Positions 60,076 to 64,000 of a DNA stretch of 64,000 bases are shown here, in pieces (the first letter of the stretch is position 1; the number at the start of each line of letters is the position of its first letter). The notes under the pieces were generated by a model. The model searched no databases and had not been told where the DNA came from. It saw only the letters and a program-made list of their open reading frames with translations. This DNA is from Virgibacillus natechei. GTDB taxonomy: Bacteria; Bacillota; Bacilli; Bacillales; Amphibacillaceae. Where the stretch lies: assembly GCF_026013645.1 (NCBI RefSeq), contig NZ_CP110224.1, positions 310,001 to 374,000 on the forward strand, read 5' to 3'. A program made the translations under genes and the position numbers.

Positions 60076-61011
60076 GTGGATTCAGTAATTGCAGTAAATG
60101 ATTTAACGAAAACATATAAAAAAACCGATGCTGTTAAGGGGATCAGTTTTAAAGTTAAAGAAGGCGAAATATTTGGGTTTCTCGGCCCCAATGGAGCGGG
60201 AAAAAGTACGACAATCAACATGATATGTACGATGCTTCCGCCGAGTAGTGGTGACATTACCATTAACGGATTTAATGTGAACAAGCAGAAAGACCGTGTA
60301 CGCGAGAGTATTGGTATCATTTTTCAGGAGAATACACTAGATGAAAAACTAACAGCTAATGAGAATTTGATGCTTCACTGCCGTTTCTATAAAGTACCAA
60401 AGTCAAAAAGGCAAGAGCGCATTCAAGAGGTGTTGGAAATTGTCGATTTAGTCGACCAAAGGAAAGATCGAGTGGAAACATTTTCAGGTGGAATGAAGCG
60501 TCGGCTTGAGATTGCTCGTGGATTGCTACATTATCCCAAGGTGTTATTCCTTGATGAGCCGACAGTCGGTCTTGACCCGCAAACGCGGGCGCATTTATGG
60601 GAGTATATTTTAAAACTGAAAGAAAAAGAAGGAATCACGATGTTTTTAACAACTCATTACTTAGATGAAGCGGAAATCAGTGACCGAGTTGCCATTATGG
60701 ATCGTGGAGAGATCATTGCGCTCGACAAACCTACTGAATTAAAAAATCAACTTGGCGGCGATATGATTGAATTATCTACGGAAGATAATCAGAAAGCATT
60801 GGAAGAAATAAAGGCAAAAGTGGAAGGCGCTGAAGTATCGGTTCATGACGATACGATTTATTTGAAAGTAGCGAGTAGTGATGCTTTTATCTCTTCATTT
60901 ATTAAAACATTAGATATACCTATAACGAAACTGAATATCCGTAAGCCTACGCTTAATGATGTGTTTTTAGCGTTTACCGGTAGACGGATAGGAGAGTCAG
61001 ATGATAAATAA
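60076..61011 (+). CDS. ABC transporter ATP-binding protein (DrrA-like)
   Basis: 311 residues from GTG 60076, with AAGGGAG 8 bases upstream. Walker A GPNGAGKST, signature FSGGMKRRLEIARGL, Walker B VLFLDEPTVGLDPQTR, then a C-terminal DUF4162-type domain (about 225-300) as in daunorubicin-resistance ATPases. Partner of the next gene. Confidence 0.92.
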   Translation: MDSVIAVNDLTKTYKKTDAVKGISFKVKEGEIFGFLGPNGAGKSTTINMICTMLPPSSGDITINGFNVNKQKDRVRESIGIIFQENTLDEKLTANENLMLHCRFYKVPKSKRQERIQEVLEIVDLVDQRKDRVETFSGGMKRRLEIARGLLHYPKVLFLDEPTVGLDPQTRAHLWEYILKLKEKEGITMFLTTHYLDEAEISDRVAIMDRGEIIALDKPTELKNQLGGDMIELSTEDNQKALEEIKAKVEGAEVSVHDDTIYLKVASSDAFISSFIKTLDIPITKLNIRKPTLNDVFLAFTGRRIGESDDK

Positions 61012-61037
61012 TCAGCGGGAAGGGCGGGACTTTATAA

Positions 61038-61871
61038 ATGGAAGCTATTTTTGCTATTTGGCAACGTGATATAACGAAATTTTTCCGAGATAAGGCAAGG
61101 CTGTTTGGTTCCTTTTCTATGCCAATCCTTTTCCTCCTTATTTTTGGTGGTGGAATGAGTGGTTCTATGGAAAGCATGATGGCTGGAACTATGGGGGGAG
61201 GCGCAGCTGGAGCAGACTTTGACTATGTTGAGTTCGTCTTTCCTGGTATTGTTGCGATGACGCTACTGATGACTTCCATCTTTTCTGCATTGTCAATCAT
61301 TGAAGACAAGGACTTTGGATACATGAAAGAAATTCTCGTTTCTCCTATTTCCCGTGTGAGTATTGCCGTTGGGAAAATGCTAGGTGCAGCAACCGTTGCG
61401 ACAGTTCAAGGACTTCTACTGTTTCTGCTCATTCCATTACTTGGCTTAACGTATGATTTTGTGTCCCTTATTCAAGTGATTCCATTTATGTTTTTGTTAG
61501 CCTGCGCTTTATCTGGGTTAGGATTGTTGTTTGCTAGTGTAATCCGGTCGACGCAAGGGTTTCAAATGATTGTGCAAATCCTTGTTATGCCTATGATTTT
61601 CCTTTCTGGTGCATTATTCCCGATTAACAATATGCCTACTTGGATGGATGTAATTGTAAAAATTAATCCAGTTACATATGGAGTGGATGTCATGAAAAAA
61701 ATCATGGTGGATGTTGACAGCCTATCCCCAGAAGTAATTGATGCGATGGGACTTAACTTATCCATTTTCGGAAGACAAATTACGATTTTTGAGGAAATTC
61801 TATTTATTATCATCTTTGCTATTGTGCTCGTTTTATTAGCGACAGTAAGTTTTAAAAGGGCGAATGCATAA
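61038..61871 (+). CDS. ABC-2 type transporter permease
   Basis: 277 residues with six membrane helices. FVFPGIVAMTLLMTSIFSALSII, then MKEILVSPISRVSIAVGKMLGAA and NPVTYGVDVMKK are typical ABC-2 signatures. An unusual Met/Gly-rich loop (GGGMSGSMESMMAGTMGGGA, about 35-55) sits after helix 1 and could contact hydrophobic substrates or metal. Exported substrate unknown. Confidence 0.9.
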   Translation: MEAIFAIWQRDITKFFRDKARLFGSFSMPILFLLIFGGGMSGSMESMMAGTMGGGAAGADFDYVEFVFPGIVAMTLLMTSIFSALSIIEDKDFGYMKEILVSPISRVSIAVGKMLGAATVATVQGLLLFLLIPLLGLTYDFVSLIQVIPFMFLLACALSGLGLLFASVIRSTQGFQMIVQILVMPMIFLSGALFPINNMPTWMDVIVKINPVTYGVDVMKKIMVDVDSLSPEVIDAMGLNLSIFGRQITIFEEILFIIIFAIVLVLLATVSFKRANA

Positions 61872-61912
61872 AGCGTGTTGAGGGGCTGCCCAGGGCTGCC
61901 TCTCAACACGCT
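61872..61912 (+). terminator. Hairpin after the ABC-2 genes
   Basis: AGCGTGTTGAGG (61872-61883) pairs with CCTCTCAACACGCT (61899-61912; one mismatch). No T tract, so terminator function is uncertain; it may be bidirectional with prfC. Confidence 0.55.
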
Positions 61913-62049
61913 AAAGTAAAAACAAATTTTGATCATAAATGGTTTCGTATTTTTGGTTTTTGTGATGAATCAAATTGTTTTGCGTTGTTGCCACTTGCAA
62001 AACAGGAAAAGGCATTAATCAACTCAGGCTGAGTAAAATATGTTAGCTA

Positions 62050-63636
62050 TTAATAAGTCTGCTCAAACTTATTAGCTTCAAACAGATCAATCAATTCTGT
62101 TTTAGGATGTTTATCTTTGAACCAATTTAGAGCGAACTCGTTCCTGAATAATACAACGTAATTTCCCTCACGATCACGGACAAGCTGGTTCCGTTCATCA
62201 AAGAGTGACGCATCTACCTGTTCTTCCTTTAACCAACGGGGGATTCGCTCACCAATTGATTCTAACATAACCTCAACATTGTATTCATTTTTCATTCTAT
62301 ATTTGAACACATCATATTGCAGCTCACCCACCGCTCCTAAAATATTGGCTTCATTATCGTGTCTTTTAAATAACTGAATCGCACCCTCTTGAACAAGTTG
62401 CTCGATTCCTTTTTTAAATTGTTTGGATTTCATTACATTACTTGCTGTTACACTTTTGAATAGTTCTGGTGGAAACTGTGGTAACTCTTTATATTCGAAA
62501 TGCGTTTTACCTTCCATCAACGTATCGCCGATTCGATAGGCATTTGGATCATAGACTCCTATAATGTCCCCTGCATATGCCTCCTCTATTGTATCCCTAG
62601 ATGACGCAACAAATTGTTGTGTTTGCGAAAGTTTGACCGGCTTACCCGTTCTTGCGAGTTTCACATTCATTCCACGTTCAAATTTACCCGAACATACCCG
62701 TAAAAATGCTACCCTATCGCGATGAGCTGGATTCATGTTCGCCTGAATCTTAAAAATAAATCCGGAGAAGTCGGGGTTTTCAGGATCAATGACGCCTTCT
62801 GTTGATTTTCTTGGTCCTGGAGTTGGAGCCATGGATATAAACGTATCAAAAAAAGTCTGGACGCCAAAAGGTGCTAAAGCACTGCCGAAGAAAACGGGCG
62901 TTTGTTCTCCGGACATAACAGCGTCTAATGAAAACGTATCTCCCGCTTCTTCGACTAAAGAAAGCTCATCCTTTGTTTCTTGGTAAGTGGCCTGAGAAAC
63001 CAAATCTTGATGTTCGGGCTTATTCAAATCCTCGTAAGGAATATAGGTCTCTTCCTCATTTCCATTGTGCTGAATAAACTGTTTTCCATCACGGTCGAAA
63101 ATACCAAGGAATCGTTTCCCCATTCCTACTGGCCAGTTCATCGGATAAGTCTCAATGTCTAACACTTCTTCGATTTCTTCCAATAATTCAAGCGGCTCTC
63201 TACCTTCGCGATCCAATTTATTTATAAAGGTAAAGATAGGAATACCACGCATTCGGCACACCCTGAATAATTTCTTTGTTTGCGCTTCTATTCCTTTGGT
63301 AGCATCAATAATCATGACAACACTATCCACTGCCGTTAACGTTCGATACGTATCCTCACTGAAGTCGTCGTGGCCAGGTGTATCCAGAATGTTTACCTGA
63401 TAATCATTGTATGGGAAGTTCATTACACTGGAAGTAACGGAGATACCACGTTGTTTTTCTATTTCCATCCAGTCAGATGCAGCAAATTTTCCCGTTTTCT
63501 TTCCCTTTACGGTTCCCGCAGAGCGAATTTGATTTCCGAACAAAAGCAGTCTCTCTGTTAACGTTGTTTTTCCTGCATCGGGATGCGATATAATAGCAAA
63601 TGTTTTTCGTTTATTAACTTCATCATGTAGACTCAT
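62050..63636 (-). CDS. prfC: Peptide chain release factor 3
   Basis: 528 residues, translational GTPase. G1 [17 protein letters not shown] (14-30), G2 region [15 protein letters not shown]3 [18 protein letters not shown]4 [16 protein letters not shown], then the RF3-specific C-terminal domains ([23 protein letters not shown]). It recycles RF1/RF2 from ribosomes. The presence of RF3 is patchy in Bacilli. GAAGGG precedes the ATG. Confidence 0.95.
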   Translation of the reverse strand: MSLHDEVNKRKTFAIISHPDAGKTTLTERLLLFGNQIRSAGTVKGKKTGKFAASDWMEIEKQRGISVTSSVMNFPYNDYQVNILDTPGHDDFSEDTYRTLTAVDSVVMIIDATKGIEAQTKKLFRVCRMRGIPIFTFINKLDREGREPLELLEEIEEVLDIETYPMNWPVGMGKRFLGIFDRDGKQFIQHNGNEEETYIPYEDLNKPEHQDLVSQATYQETKDELSLVEEAGDTFSLDAVMSGEQTPVFFGSALAPFGVQTFFDTFISMAPTPGPRKSTEGVIDPENPDFSGFIFKIQANMNPAHRDRVAFLRVCSGKFERGMNVKLARTGKPVKLSQTQQFVASSRDTIEEAYAGDIIGVYDPNAYRIGDTLMEGKTHFEYKELPQFPPELFKSVTASNVMKSKQFKKGIEQLVQEGAIQLFKRHDNEANILGAVGELQYDVFKYRMKNEYNVEVMLESIGERIPRWLKEEQVDASLFDERNQLVRDREGNYVVLFRNEFALNWFKDKHPKTELIDLFEANKFEQTY

Positions 63637-64000
63637 ATAAAAAATCCCTTCTATATTATAGTTAAGTTAGTTGTGCCAATTTATACGCAGGGATTTTTAC
63701 ATTGGAATGATTCTCCTTCATTTATATTGATAATTGTATAAAAAGTATCACGATTACAGGTTTCAAGTCAATTGAACTGAAAATAAAGCATAATTCATGA
63801 TTGGTTGTTTGTATGTTATATATTGTCCCTTCACTTAGGTGTACGTATTCTGCTGCCTGTTAAACAAGGTAGAAATTTGAAGGAAACAGGAGAAATAGGG
63901 AATAAGTCACTAATGGTTGCGCTTACTCACGGTTTTGCAGAACAGCGTATCTATGATATGCTTCATTTTGTTTAAATGGAACTAAATTTTTCAACTTAAG
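63637..64000. other. Right-edge region
   Basis: It contains the prfC promoter region; TATAAT reads on the minus strand about 20 bases before the prfC ATG. A plus-strand frame open from 63787 to a TAA at 63973 includes GRNLKETGEIGNKSLMVALT, perhaps the tail of a decayed gene, with no convincing start. Nothing else is supported. Confidence 0.4.

Noticed and set aside
63787..63975. Plus-strand frame at the right edge as a gene
   Set aside because: No suitable start or ribosome-binding site and no recognised family; described only as a possible remnant.

Overview
The window looks like chromosomal DNA of a low-GC, spore-forming Bacillota, most likely Bacillaceae of the Oceanobacillus/Virgibacillus/Lentibacillus type. 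The evidence is the sigW-rsiW-cdaA-cdaR-glmM block, a glmS ribozyme before glmS, a Spo0E-type phosphatase, AGGAGG ribosome-binding sites, TTG/GTG starts, and intergenic repeat families typical of Bacillaceae. The very acidic extracellular CdaR would suit a salt-tolerant species. The assignment is inference; no rRNA or tRNA gene is visible. || Layout. 1-3.9 kb: mevalonate pathway (end of mvaA, then mvaK1, mvaD, mvaK2), unusual for Bacillaceae. 4.2-11.2 kb: arginase, a small Spo0E-like gene, the autoregulated sigW-rsiW pair, and the c-di-AMP/glucosamine operon cdaA-cdaR-glmM. 11.2-15.4 kb: a two-component system plus ABC exporter lying between two direct copies of a GGGACAGG-type repeat. 15.4-21.2 kb: a broken nucleotidyltransferase, an S9 peptidase, two DUF2812 genes (one broken) with a PadR regulator, and an ArsR/SdpI-like pair. 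21.3-31.6 kb: a cobalamin riboswitch followed by a tightly overlapping B12 transport and salvage operon (btuFC, btuD-cbiZ fusion, cbiB, cobD, cobU, a cobyric acid synthase lacking its amidotransferase domain, cobS, cobC, a second CobU-like gene, an adenosyltransferase and a PurM-like protein that may be an alpha-ribazole kinase). 31.7-39 kb: a secreted M4 protease (minus strand), the glmS ribozyme with glmS, an Ntn hydrolase and a sodium:solute symporter. || 39-44.7 kb holds the most distinctive module: GcvH-L, a zinc-type macrodomain protein, a class M sirtuin, a lipoate ligase and a luciferase-like oxidoreductase, with a divergent old-yellow-enzyme gene. This is the known system in which a lipoylated carrier protein is reversibly ADP-ribosylated. 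44.8-56.6 kb is an accessory and decaying region: regulator/effector pairs (TetR-MFS, Lrp-isochorismatase, TauE-LysR, HxlR) mixed with gene fragments (DUF421, amidohydrolase tail, MnmA C-terminus, a stop-interrupted ORF). 56.7-63.6 kb carries a Bcr/CflA exporter, a MOSC protein, a metallo-beta-lactamase-fold hydrolase, an ABC-2 exporter and prfC. || Working together: the B12 operon imports corrinoids, trims them with CbiZ and rebuilds the cobalamin under control of its own riboswitch. cdaA-cdaR-glmM and glmS serve cell-wall precursor synthesis and c-di-AMP, but are separated here by about 23 kb. No wholly new system is claimed. The points most worth following are the amidotransferase-less CobQ/CbiP, the sirtuin-macrodomain operon, the operator palindromes beside small regulator genes, and the degenerate second CobU.
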